This document shows positions 1-10,899 of a stretch of DNA of 64,000 nucleotides, in pieces (positions within the stretch are counted from its first letter, which is position 1; the number at the start of each line of letters is the position of its first letter). Under the pieces are notes generated by a model. That model had not been told where the DNA came from. It searched no databases and saw only the letters and a program-made list of their open reading frames with translations. The stretch comes from Umbilicaria muhlenbergii. Its lineage: Eukaryota > Ascomycota > Lecanoromycetes > Umbilicariales > Umbilicariaceae. The stretch spans positions 1 through 64,000 of the forward strand of contig KK106985.1 of the NCBI GenBank assembly GCA_000611775.1, written 5' to 3'. Made by a program: the position numbers and the translations under genes.

Positions 1-6
1 TGCTAC

Positions 7-25
7 GGCGGCGGCGGCGGCGGTG
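7..25. repeat. (GGC)n microsatellite
   Basis: About six GGC trinucleotides at the very left edge, in ordinary-composition DNA. The stretch 1-226 holds no supported gene. Confidence 0.8.
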
Positions 26-226
26 GTGATCAAGACTTGATTGACGGCTTGTGCTCTGTTGCTGTCATTGATGTTCTCATTGACTCCTCCTCAAGGAAAA
101 TTCAAAATTGAGACCTCCCCTATTCATATATCACCTCCCACACATGCTCTCAGAGACTCAGGCCCCCCCCCCTTGGCTGAGTCACCGAGTCACATTGGTT
201 GAAAGAATGACTGGAGGAGACTGTGG

Positions 227-754
227 TCATCTATCATGCAAACGCTCCAGCACCATCTCCAGAAGAGGCGATTCAAGAAAAGCTTCCGGGAAGACGTCGT
301 CGTATCTAGCTCGTCCATACTCATCATACTCCTCCATCCACTCGTCTTCCGCATACTCTCTCGCCACCGCTTTGACTATGAACGCGTCCCCGCAAAAGCC
401 AGTGTGTTCGCTCACGGGAAGCACTTCCATGGCAAAGCTCTTCCAGCCGAAGTAGAGACCATTGAGACTAGGCGGAGATTGATCTCGTGCTGTGAACTGT
501 ATAACGTCGCGCCATTGCCACCCCAAATCCGTGCCCCAGTATGGACGGAAGTCGGGGATATGGCTGAAGCAACAGTCGACGTTGCCGGCGGAGTGAACGT
601 CTACGGTATTCAGTTGAACGATGTGAGGTGCAGAGCCATCAGCCGGTATCTGAACAGCTTGCAGAGTCACGCTTGAAGGAGGTGATCGTCCTGTCGCCCA
701 TTGAATGAGCTGAGCGTTTAGTCCAGTCGCCCACTCATAGAGCCACGATGCCAT
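227..754 (-). CDS. Hypothetical protein beside the AT-rich boundary
   Basis: An open frame of 176 codons from the first ATG (752-754); it stays open upstream to 814 but only from a TTG. The protein is acidic toward the C-terminus, with a run of Glu, Asp and Tyr around residues 135-155, and rich in Trp near the N-terminus (ASWLYEWATGLN). No signal peptide, membrane segment or known domain is evident. Base composition is that of the host half of the window, and the switch to AT-rich repeat DNA comes about 65 bp upstream of the ATG. The promoter or a first exon may therefore have been displaced by repeat insertion. Function unknown; the coding call rests on frame length, composition and a plausible protein. 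Confidence 0.5.
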   Translation of the reverse strand: MASWLYEWATGLNAQLIQWATGRSPPSSVTLQAVQIPADGSAPHIVQLNTVDVHSAGNVDCCFSHIPDFRPYWGTDLGWQWRDVIQFTARDQSPPSLNGLYFGWKSFAMEVLPVSEHTGFCGDAFIVKAVAREYAEDEWMEEYDEYGRARYDDVFPEAFLESPLLEMVLERLHDR

Positions 755-819
755 GTGGAGACTGGTTGAGACTAGGAGATCAATAGCAGTGCAGCAAGAT
801 GACAGAGCTCTCAAAATAA

Positions 820-3537
820 ATTGTAAAAGTATGTAGCAATATTCATAAATACAAGCATAGGGGCCACCTTGACCATCAAGGTGAGGGTGATATTGCCTCA
901 GTTAACTCAGACCCCATTCTTAAAAGGCTTGTTAGCGCGTGTCACCCTGACAAAATCATGAAGCTAACCTGTTCAGATAGCTTTTCTTCACAGGGTTTAA
1001 GCATTTTATTAATAATTACACTTTAAAATCACTTCACTTGATGTAATTTAAGCTAATGCAGTGCTCAGCCTGCAAATATTCAAGAAATATGCAGAAATAA
1101 TTATATGTAATTGTAACACTTATAAGAATTATAATATAAAGGACATGTAAAAGTTTTACATAATTATATAAACTTAAATTATACTTAAAAGTTACATAAA
1201 CACAGTGTAGAAGTAGCTGAAAAGGATTTTATTATTTATATTATTAATTTCACTCTTAAACACTTAATATCTATGAAAATCACATTTTTTAAAGTTTAAT
1301 TATTTTATAATTTATGCTCTTTTGAGTCTGAAAATACATTTTTTTAAATTTCATCAAGATGAACCTGCTCATTGTTAATTCAACTTTAAAAAAAAAATTT
1401 ATTCTTACTCTCTTTCTTTAAGTCTGCTGATGATTTAATATTAATAAAATGCTTTAAGTTTTTTTTAAAAATCTCATAGTGAAGAAAATACTGTTTTGTT
1501 TTAAATTAACTTACTGTAATTCTTTAGATTTAATAACTCAAAAGGTATTTATTTATTTTATTAATTATAAATATTACTGTTTACTTTAATGTCAATTAAA
1601 ATATCTTCACTGATATTTTATAATTTAAGAAAGTAAAGTCAAATTTAATTATAATATTAATTATAATTAATATATAAAACTTAACTTCTCAGAGAGAAAT
1701 AAAGAAGAAAATGATAAAAAGATTTAAAATAAAAAGTTTAAATTATAATTTAAATATAATTTTAATCTTATTATTATTTATAATATCTTTAAAATTAATA
1801 AAGTAATTAATTTTAATAATTTTCTTCTTTAAAATAAAGATGCTTTTTATTTTTATCTTGATAAAGTTTATTAATTGATAACTTTTTATTAATTAAAATT
1901 TTTGTATCTTGTTAAGTGTAATAATAATAATTATCTTCTTTATTTATTAATATTTTGAGAATTTTGTCTTTAATACTTTTAATATATTTAACTTAATACT
2001 TAAATTTTAAAAATTATAAAACTTGATTTCTTTAAATTTTACACATAATATTACTCAATTTATAATATTTAATAATAATAATATTTTCAGTTTGTGTTTT
2101 AATATATAACAGCTTGAATATATTTTAAAATTAATAAATATTTAAGATGTTCTTATAATAAAAATATATAATACTAAATTTTATATATTGAAAGGTAATA
2201 AGTACTCAAAACACAATTTATTACATTTATATTAATAATGTTAAAAAGATTTTGAGGGTTTTACAGAACAAGATTTATGTTTTTTAAGTTTAATATAATA
2301 TTTAAAGTGTTATATAATATTAAGTAATATTTCTAAGAATTTATATAAAGAATTTATATTAAATTAAGACAAGTTATTTATATTTAAGTTTTAAAAATCA
2401 CTTATAAATCAGTTAAAGATTTATCATAAGTTATTCACAACTTATTATTCACAAATAAATAAATAAATAAAATAATTAAATTAAATATTAAAATAATATC
2501 TACAGTGTTATATTAATTACTGACAAGATAACTGAATCACTTTGTTATTAATTACACAGTTAACTTATAATATTTTAAAAGTTACTACAATAAAGTACTC
2601 ATTATTTTATGTTAATTATAATTTTCATTTAAACATAATAAAGGAACTGAGGAAGTTATAATTTATAATAAATTAAATACAAATAAACATAAAATTATTA
2701 AAAATAATATATAAATAATTAATAAAAGACATCATGTTCCTGTCATAATAATTAACAGTATATTATAATAAGAAGAAGAGTAAAAAACTTATTTTAAAAA
2801 ATAAAATAAAATAAATCTTCTTTAAAAGAACATTAAAATAATTAAATTAAGTACAAAACTGAATTACACAAAACTAAGACCTTTCAAAGTCAAAAAAGTA
2901 AAGGGAAAAAATAATTACAAACTTTAATTACTGAGTAAAATAAAGATATATTTAGTATTTTATATTTTTTGACTAAAATCAGCATACTCAGAAATATCAA
3001 TATAATTGCATTTATTAAATCTTAACAAGAAGCAAGATTAAAAATATGAAGTTAAAAAAGTTCTAAATATATAAAAAATAAATAATCAGCTTTATTACTT
3101 AATAAAGTGAAAAAAATAAAAAGATATTAAAATAACATAAAAGCTTCATGAAAACTTTAATTCTTTAAAGTCTCTTTAACAGTTTTATTAATAAAACTTA
3201 AATCTTCTTAAAATGATAAAATCAACATAATATTCACATTATTAAATAAGAGTAAGAGATTAATTACGAAAAAATTAATCATATTAATAATTATTATAAT
3301 CTTATTTATCTTTATCTCTTTAATATTATGAAACTTAATTTTAATTAACTCTGCATGTCACTTTTAAAGAAGTAATAATTATTTATAAAGTTTATTTTTT
3401 TTCTTTTAATTAAAAAATTTCTTTCTTTAAACAGTTAAACTCTTATTATCAGGATCATGCAGAGCTCATCATGCAGATATGATGATCAAGAGATTAATTT
3501 TAAAAAGATAAGTATCTGATGATGAGTTGAACATATA
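820..3537. other. AT-rich tract, no gene seen
   Basis: Very AT-rich sequence, with long runs of TAATAATTAA-type text between about 1.0 and 3.4 kb. No frame resembles a gene on either strand. It is most simply old repeat DNA driven to AT by a RIP-like mutation process; no element family can be recognised except at its right end. Confidence 0.8.
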
Positions 3538-5056
3538 TGTCAGGTTTACACTTGAATTATTGAACTGAATTAAATGATCTGAATGATGTACTGAACTGAT
3601 TAAACTTGAACAGGTTAACAGTGATTTAAATTAATAAACTTAACATGCACATTAAAATTTAATCTTCATGCTTTTTCTTTCTTTTACTCTTTAAATTAGA
3701 ATTCTCTTCTGTAGTTAAGTGTCAGCTGTTAAATTATATGCATTAATTCATGATCTGCATATTCTTGACATTATTTTAATCTCTTTTTTTATCTCCTGCT
3801 GCAAGGCACCCTGAATGAATTCTGAATCAGATTGAAATTGAATCAGAATCAGAATCAGAATCAAAAATTAATCATGATGATTAAAGAAATCAGTAGTGTA
3901 GTTTACTCATGAATTAAAGAGTCTTTATTGACTTCTGTGAATGATGAACAATTCACCTTGAATGAAAACTTGATCAATCAGATTTTAATAACTTCAACTG
4001 CAGAGATCCTGATTAATCTCTTATAAGAATATTTCTTCAAAGCAATGACTGCTCTCTGATAATTAATCATCAATCATGAGCAGTCTTTGAATGAAATCAA
4101 CATCATTATAAAGACACATGAAGAACTTCAAGCAGACTATAAAAGAATGAAGGATAAAAGCAAGAAATTAAAAAAAAAAGTCACTGAACAAGCTGATGTG
4201 ATAACATACCTTGAATGAAGAATCACAGTCATTTTTATAAACACCCTCTGACCTGATTCTCCTCAACTCACAGTTGAAAAATTATTCAGATTATTAAAGC
4301 TTCTTAATCTGCTGATGTTCTTCAACAACTGTTCAAAATATGATGAATGAGTAGTAAAGATCAGAAACTACTTATTAGCAATGAATGAATAATACTTCAC
4401 TGAACAGATGAAAATAATGTACATGAAAACAAAAGTTGAAGGTGACTCTGCTAAACACATAAGGACTTGAATGAATTCAGCATCCTGAACAGCTTATTTA
4501 AGTGTTATTGAACTGCTAAAACATCTGACCTGAATTTATAAAGACTCAGATTGAAAATGTATCATCACTGATGAATTTCATAAACTTTATTAAGAATTCA
4601 AAGACTTCTCATTCTTCTGAGCTGATTTTCAGTGATATGTTACTGAACTGAATGAGTTTTTTAATTTATACTGAATAGGAGAACTTCTGAACAAGGTGAA
4701 CAACATCATTCAATAATAATTAAACATTAATGATGACAGACTTGAAGACCTTTATGAACTCATTAAGCACTGTCAGTGAATCAATCAAACCTTATGACTG
4801 CTTGATGCAAAGAAGATCATCAAATCTTAATTAAATTAAACACCCCTCTTCACAAGTTAAACTCATACAAGAATTGAACATTTTATTGAGATCTTAAATT
4901 CAACTACTTGAATGATCACTGAGTCAGTTCCCTGAACACTGAACTGAACATCACACTCAGACGCCGCCAAAGAACAACAGATGAAAGAAGAATGTTATTT
5001 TAAATGGACTGCTTTATAACTTTCTTCTTTCAAGCTTCTTTATTCAACATCTCTGT
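3538..5056 (+). mobile_element. Ty3/Gypsy-like fossil B (left copy, plus orientation)
   Basis: The segment from TGTCAGGTTTACAC rightward matches, in inverted orientation, the right-hand copy at 30,845-32,421 along its length: leader, a microsatellite-like AATCAG run, then a gag-like region. It stops abruptly near 5,056 where a different element begins. Only the left end and gag portion remain; no protease or pol was seen. It is clearly broken, with many interruptions throughout, and old judging by its composition. Family assigned from gag similarity and the zinc-knuckle-like region of the right copy. Confidence 0.6.
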
Positions 5057-5093
5057 CAAAAGTTAAGGTTGGGTACAAGCAATTACAGGGGGT

Positions 5094-5170
5094 TGGGTAC
5101 AGTAAGGCTGAAATGGCTGAGAAGTACTGAAACTGTGATACAATATACTCTGTCAGCCTTACTGTACCCA
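5094..5170. repeat. 18-bp perfect inverted repeat (hairpin)
   Basis: TGGGTACAGTAAGGCTGA at 5,094-5,111 is followed 41 bp later by its exact reverse complement at 5,153-5,170. Further GGGTAC copies flank both arms (5,070s and 5,174). This looks like a subterminal structure of the element that starts near 5,064, or a small hairpin/MITE end. Confidence 0.85.
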
Positions 5171-5269
5171 CCTGGGTACAGGGTGAGAATTAAGGTTAGT
5201 CTGAGCCTTTCCTCTCAGAGTGAGTTCATGTGACTGAGGCTGAGAAGAGCTGATCTGCCTCATAACCCT

Positions 5270-6770
5270 CAGCTTCATCAGAGCCTGAATTCACAGCATC
5301 TGTGTTGAGAGGAGTGAGGAAAATCATGAGTGACTTTAAATTCAAGCTTGCTCACTCTGACTCTGCATCAGAGAATGCATCTTGATGAAATTAATCCTCC
5401 TCTTGTGAGTTATTCTCATCCTCACTTAAGGTGACTGAGACAATGTTCAGCTTCAGTGTGATGATGAAAGAAACAGTCATGAGAGCTGCAGTTAAACTCT
5501 TTGCAGAAGGAACAGCTGAGTTCAAGAGATCAGCTTCACATGTGAAGTTGACTGCAGTCAGCTGAGTTTCCTGCTCATCAGTTGTACTCTTTGTGATCCT
5601 GAGCTGAAAAACTGTGTTGTTCATTCAGTGATTGAATTCTTCTTCTGTGACATGTTATCAGCTTGACTTATGCTGCATTCATGTTCACTTCTTGATCTGA
5701 CTCACATTTTCTCATGTTCTTCATGACAGCATCAGCAGTTGTCTTGTTTATGAAAGCTGAATCCTTCAAGACTCTTTGCTGTTGCTTCAACTTCATCACA
5801 GCAGTGAGAGAGGCTTCACAGATCATGAATGACCTCTCTTTAATGTTTTGAGCATGTTCATGTGCTTGCAGCTCAGGGGCAGGTTGCTTGTCAGTGAGTG
5901 AGCCTGCAGCAACATGCACAGTTCATGCAGCAGGAACAGCTAAAATTCAGGAGTTAACTTCACATGTTGAAGTTGACTGCAGTCAGCATGATGACATCAA
6001 CCTTCTGACTCTGTGCACAGGGTAAGCTGCTCAGGGCGGGCTATGAGTCCCTCATCATCAGCTATCATTGCTGCAGGATCATCAGCAGAAATCATAATTT
6101 TTGCAGTGAGTGCTTGAGCTTCACTTGCAGCCCTGAACGCTTGATGTTTCTGATGCTGAGCATCTCAGGCTGCCTTGTCCACGTCTGTGTTGTTGAGTTC
6201 AGTCAGCATGCTGAATAATGAATCTGTATTTCTCAGCAGCTCTTCATTATCATCAGGCAGAGGTTTTCACCTCTGTGTCTGAGCTGAGGCCTCACAGCCA
6301 GCAGTGAGGTGAGCCTTCACAGATGAATCTTGACTTGCAGGAACATCTGAAGCCAGGCTGTCAACTTTCAGCATGAGAGTGAACCAGTGATCAACTTGAG
6401 TCCATGAGCAACATATCTTCAGCAGCATGGCGTAGGCTGATCTGATTCAGGTGTGCAGTGAAAGTCTTCAGAAAAGCTTCTGCAGAAGCAGAGGCTTTCA
6501 CCTGAGCTCTGTTAATCACTGAATTCAGGGGATGCTCATCAGGCGCGGCTCATCACTGGTTTTCACAGTGCAGAGCCTGCTGTGCTGTGTTGATTGCACA
6601 CTTCTCAGTCTGGCTCTTTGCTCATTGAGGCATAATTTAAGAGGCAGCATGATGCACAGAGAGCTGACAATCTGCTGAGAGACCCTCTGATGATCAGGCT
6701 CAGATGAGGAAGGCTGTGCAGTAATGATGAGAATGATGAAATGACAGAGTGAACTGATCAGCACAAGTGA
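5270..6770 (-). pseudogene. Degenerate unrecognised ORF region
   Basis: Several minus-strand open pieces (6,525-6,764; 5,668-5,919; 5,391-5,624), separated by stops, read as a Ser/Ala/Glu/Lys-rich protein with Thr- and Asp-rich stretches. Their order and shared strand suggest one decayed coding region inside the element at 5.06-8.55 kb. No catalytic motif, zinc finger or nucleic-acid-binding domain could be named. It could be a decayed transposase or accessory protein. Confidence 0.3.
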
Positions 6771-7439
6771 GATAATGAGACATGAAGCATTAAGAGGGTT
6801 ACAGTGTGTGACTCATGATGTTAACAATGCACTGAACATCAGCAAAGGGCGCCTAGCCTGCCTGATAATGACTGTTGAGGGGAATGATTTATTATGCTGA
6901 CTAAGGTAAAAACGCCTGTTTGAGAACAGCATGTTTCAGATCAACAAACTGAGCTGATGACTCAGCAACATTGATGCAGTGAGTGAGATGACAAGCACAT
7001 GTTCAGCTGACTGTTGCATTATTGACAGGAGGGGAGTGATAGCAGGAATTCAAGAGGCTTTATGATTAAATAAAGCACAAGCCTTCATCACTGTCAGTGA
7101 GGAAGGGTATCATCAGGTTGCCTGCATTAAACAAACCTGAAGTGAGCCTGCCCTTCAACCAGTAGCATTATGAGATTGAATCAAAGGACACGGTCAAGTC
7201 AGCCTCATGTAGTATCAGTTTATGAAATTGAATCAGAGTCACTGCAGCAGTTCTGATGTGTATTTCTATTTCAGTCTTGCACCTGGTGATATGATATGAC
7301 TGCAGATTTCTGTGTCACAATTTTCAGAGGCTAGCTGCATTATATTAAATATTTAAATATTTCTGCTTCAGACTCTGTTTCACACCGCTCTGCAAAGTGT
7401 TCAGTGAGTAGTCAGGTAGTCAGGTAGTCACATGTGCAA

Positions 7440-8360
7440 AGGAGTTAATTGCAGTCAATTACTCTCTCAAAGCTCCTCTACATTTGATGACATGAAATCC
7501 TTCATTGCTTAAGTGAAAAGTTGAGGCTGAGGGGATGTCAAGTCACTCTGAAAATTAAACTGCAGTCAATCAGAGCTGTGGAAAAGTGTTACATGCATAA
7601 GGATTTTTTGAATAACTCTCTCTGCCTCTTTCTGAAATCATGATCTTCTCAAGGCTGCACCTCAACAGCACCTGAATGATTAAATTCTGTCAGAGGTAAA
7701 CTGTGCAGGAGGTTGACAGCAGTCAACTCCTTGACAAGCTGCTTCACACTGATGATGCATGTGAGGTTGAGCAGTTTTTGAGGAGGGGAAGCCTGCCAAT
7801 TCTCACCTGAGAGGATAATAAATCACAAATGATGAGCACGCGGCCAATCAGAGCCGTGGAAAGGTGTTACATGCATGAGGATTTCTTTTCATGCTGAAGT
7901 CATGGCTGCTTCAAGGCCCGCACCGCTGCAACGCTGAAGGGTGATTAAATTCCCAAGGGAGCAAACTGTGCAGAAGCTTGACAGCAGTCAACTCCTTCTT
8001 GCAAGCTGCTCTGCATCAGTGATGCACGTGTGCTGAAGTGATTGAAGAAGAAGAGGGGAAGGGGGAAGAGGAGATGATAAATCATAAACAAATGAGAAAG
8101 TCATGAGCGTGGTCAATCAAAGTCATGAAAAGGTGTTATGTGCATAAGAATATTTCTTTTCCATGGGCGCGGCCAATCAGAGCCATGGAAAGGCGTTATG
8201 TGCATGAACATTTCTTTCCCACGGGCGTGGCCAATCAGAGCCGTGGAAAGGCGTTATGTGCATGAACATTTCTTTCCACGGGCGCGGCCAATCAGAGCCG
8301 TGGAAAGGTGTTATGTGCATGAACATTTCTTTCCCACGGGCGCAATTGATCAGAGCCGTG
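7440..8360 (+). repeat. CCAAT-box minisatellite (~58-bp unit) with degenerate outer copies
   Basis: Four units start near 8,165, 8,223, 8,280 and 8,338. Each begins GGGCGCGGCCAATCAGAGCC, continues GTGGAAAGGCGTTATGTGCA and ends in a T-rich run. More diverged copies lie at about 7,563, 7,839 and 8,107, spaced about 270 bp and each preceded by a GACAGCAGTCAACTCC-like block, so a longer repeat seems to have given rise to the short tandem array. Every unit has a consensus CCAAT box (CCAATCA), the site of the Hap/NF-Y complex. The array keeps many CpGs although its surroundings are depleted. Confidence 0.85.
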
Positions 8361-8575
8361 GGAATGCTTTGAACTTTGCAGAAGAAAATCAACATCCTCT
8401 TGCTTGCTTACTTATTAACTTGCTTGCTTGCTTGCTGGCCGCCGGCGTGCGCCTGCTGGAGGTGAGGATGGTGGTGGTGGTGGTTTTTTGATTTTGGTTT
8501 TTTTTTCATCAAGTCCCTCATGCACAACCCACCCTAACCTTAACCTGCATGCTCATACAATAATTCCTTGAAGTC

Positions 8576-8583
8576 TTTATATT
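8576..8583. repeat. Left target-site duplication of the hAT element (TTTATATT)
   Basis: TTTATATT directly precedes the left terminal repeat; the identical octamer directly follows the right terminal repeat at 28,106-28,113. Eight bases is the target duplication made by hAT-superfamily transposases. Confidence 0.9.
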
Positions 8584-8720
8584 TACGCTGCACCATGGGT
8601 TGGGTTTTACCCAGTGGGTTTGGGTTTGGGTTGGGTTTGGGTTGAGTTTTGAGGTGAGTTATACATGTTGAAACTCAACTCAGAAAAAACCCAACCCATT
8701 TAACTCAAACTCAGAAAATT
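8584..8720. repeat. hAT left terminal/subterminal GGGTTT-type repeats
   Basis: Just inside the terminal repeat is a run of GGGTTTGGGTTTGGGTTGGG and its inverse (AACCCAACCC). Such subterminal hexamer clusters are typical hAT transposase-binding regions; the mirrored cluster lies at 27,960-28,090. Confidence 0.8.
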
Positions 8721-8724
8721 CTGA

Positions 8725-9985
8725 GTTAACTCAGTACATACAAATAGTTATGATAGTCTTTATGATAGTCTTTATAATAGTCTGCATATATGCCTCTGAG
8801 AATTATAAGTTTGAATTGCTGCTTTAATATTATAAATACATCAGCTGCAGAGCTCCTGTGCAAATAGAAGTAATTAATAAATAAAATTCATCATCAGTAT
8901 ACTCAATACATCCTCCTGAATATAACACAAGATTCAACTACGACATAGCATCATCATTTTAGTTGATACAGAGACCAGAGTTGTTGAGCAGAGTAATATT
9001 TTCTGCCTCTTGATGTGATCATTGAAGTTCAATTACTACACAGAATTGATGATGAAATTAAATAAAAAGTTATATCTACTTTATCACAGTTAAACAAGAT
9101 TGATGATGCTATTCTGATTTTATTAACTCATTGAACTGTACCTTTCAAGGGATCTGCTGTTCATTAATAGCAGCAGCAGTCATTCACATCAGACTTTCAA
9201 CCTGAGTTCACACTAAATACATATCTACTGAATATTCAAGGAGGATCTCAGGACCGTGTCCTCTCATTATTACAATGACAGTTAAACAGATAAGTGTATT
9301 TTTTAAACTCATAAATATACTACTGAGGACTTACTCATACTCATGCTTCTCAATTAAAATAACACCTGATACTCAATCATAGTAGTAGGTGCGTTCAGTT
9401 GACACATTTCAATCATGAATTCAATGTGAGTACCAGAGTTGTCTCTCTTTCAATCATCAAAGCAGAAAAGCATCATTGATAAGAATAAAACAAAATCTTC
9501 AAGTCATATAAAGCCCTGGCAGGTTTCAGTAGTTAAATCATGATGTCTTGAATATACTGATTCATATCTCTTGCTAAGGATGAAGTTGATGATTTCAGTG
9601 TGTTGAATATATAAAATAAAGAGTCTTCTTCAACTTCAGTTGAGTTCAGTGTCTATAAGATGACCTCTGAATCAGAAGTGACCTCTGAAGCTGCATGAGA
9701 CACATCAAGTAAAGAGATCAAGTGAAGACATGATGTATCTCTTGAGTATTAATGTTGTGTGACAGGTATCATACACACACATCATTAAGCAGAATATGCA
9801 CTCAAACTGTTCCTAGATGCTGAGGAAAATGATGTTTTAAGCAGAAGAAGTGAATACAGCATTGCAAATATAATGTATCAAGTGCATCATAAGCAGGATG
9901 TGTATCTGACAGGATGTTTTACTTCATGTAATTTATAATTTAAGATGAGTCATTAGCTGATATGTTTAATACCTTGTTAATGCAT
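8725..9985. other. hAT interior, no recognised gene
   Basis: About 1.2 kb between the left subterminal repeats and the first open frame. Minus-strand fragments are interrupted throughout and match nothing I know. It holds the longest copy of the dispersed ATGATAGTC motif (8,749-8,783). Confidence 0.6.
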
Positions 9986-9987
9986 AC

Positions 9988-10506
9988 TTACTTGATACTG
10001 CACTGCGTCATAGGCATTTTCTTAACTGAATGAGAATGTTGTTTAAGTTGTACTGATTCACTTGTTGCAGCGCCTTCTTTCCCCCTTAAAAGATAACTTT
10101 GCTCAAGTACAGGCTTGTAATTCAAGGTGTATAAGATGAAGGTAGACAAGCGCAAAGATGTATGATATAAAGATGAACAGCAAAAGCATAACAGAGTAAA
10201 CTTGATGTTATTGCAAAGTTGATTATCATAAAGACTAACATAACTGACATACAGATCAGTATTGAATTCAAAATGATGAGAAAACATTTCTTGAACAAGT
10301 GTTCTCTTTTTATTGTCATGAAGTTGAGGTGAAGTGAGCAGAGTGAGCAGCTCATACTCATCCTCATCATCTTCATTCTCTTCTGAATTATTTATCACAT
10401 CACTGTCTGCTCTGTCTTTCTCTGTTGAGGATACCTCATCCTCATCATGATCAGCATGTTGATCTATCATTGCAACTGCCTCTGATGAGGATGTTAATGA
10501 AAACAT
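9988..10506 (-). CDS. Acidic ORF downstream of the hAT transposase
   Basis: A 172-codon open frame with a strongly acidic N-terminal third (Asp/Glu clusters such as NNSEENEDDEDEYELL, residues about 40-55), then a hydrophobic, Cys- and Tyr-rich stretch and a basic tail. It lies on the same strand as the transposase, a few hundred bases past its recognisable C-terminus. It could be the transposase's last exon or a separate accessory gene. No domain was recognised; the acidic patch recalls histone-binding proteins only in composition, which is weak evidence. Confidence 0.35.
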   Translation of the reverse strand: MFSLTSSSEAVAMIDQHADHDEDEVSSTEKDRADSDVINNSEENEDDEDEYELLTLLTSPQLHDNKKRTLVQEMFSHHFEFNTDLYVSYVSLYDNQLCNNIKFTLLCFCCSSLYHTSLRLSTFILYTLNYKPVLEQSYLLRGKEGAATSESVQLKQHSHSVKKMPMTQCSIK

Positions 10507-10899
10507 GAAAGGCTCTTCAGCTGACTTATTTAATAAATTTTAGTAAGATAGAAATCATATGATTAAGAGATTAATACTGACTCTGAGAGTTCTGTTTAAA
10601 TGATCATTCTGATAATCTGAAATCCAGATGAGGTGTGAACCTTGATATCATATTGAGTATGATTGCAACTGATTGTCACTGGGAATAACAGCGCTTCACT
10701 GATGAGTTGAAAGCCCTCACCAGCATTTTGAATGACTGTGTCCACTGAGTGAGTTGAGAACTTGATGATGTAGATGTTGAAGCATCTAGAAGTTCACCTT
10801 CATCAGTGTCACTGATGTAGTGCTGATCTCAAGCTTCATGCAGATTCTGTTCTTGAGCTTTCATCTCTTCCTCTATCTCTTGTGCTGATTCAACATCAT

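Larger units (their letters stand above)
5064..8546. mobile_element. Unclassified element between possible TTAA-flanked inverted ends
   Basis: The left junction reads TTAAGGTTGGGTAC; the right junction, inverted, reads TTAAGGTTAGGGTGGGT. This gives a short imperfect terminal inverted repeat with TTAA at both ends, as piggyBac-type elements leave, but the match is short and could be chance. Both flanks belong to other elements (gag of fossil B on the left, a short stub consistent with pol of fossil A on the right), so something of about this extent was inserted or joined here. The interior carries degenerate minus-strand reading frames and a CCAAT-rich minisatellite. No transposase was recognised. 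Confidence 0.35.

Noticed and set aside
1000-3400. Possible centromere or replication origin in the AT-rich tract
   Set aside because: AT content alone does not support this; no defined repeat array or motif was found, despite the tempting presence of CENP-A-like genes nearby.
8138-8491. 117-residue ORF with repeated VHEHFFPRA
   Set aside because: It is the CCAAT minisatellite translated; the repeats explain the frame.
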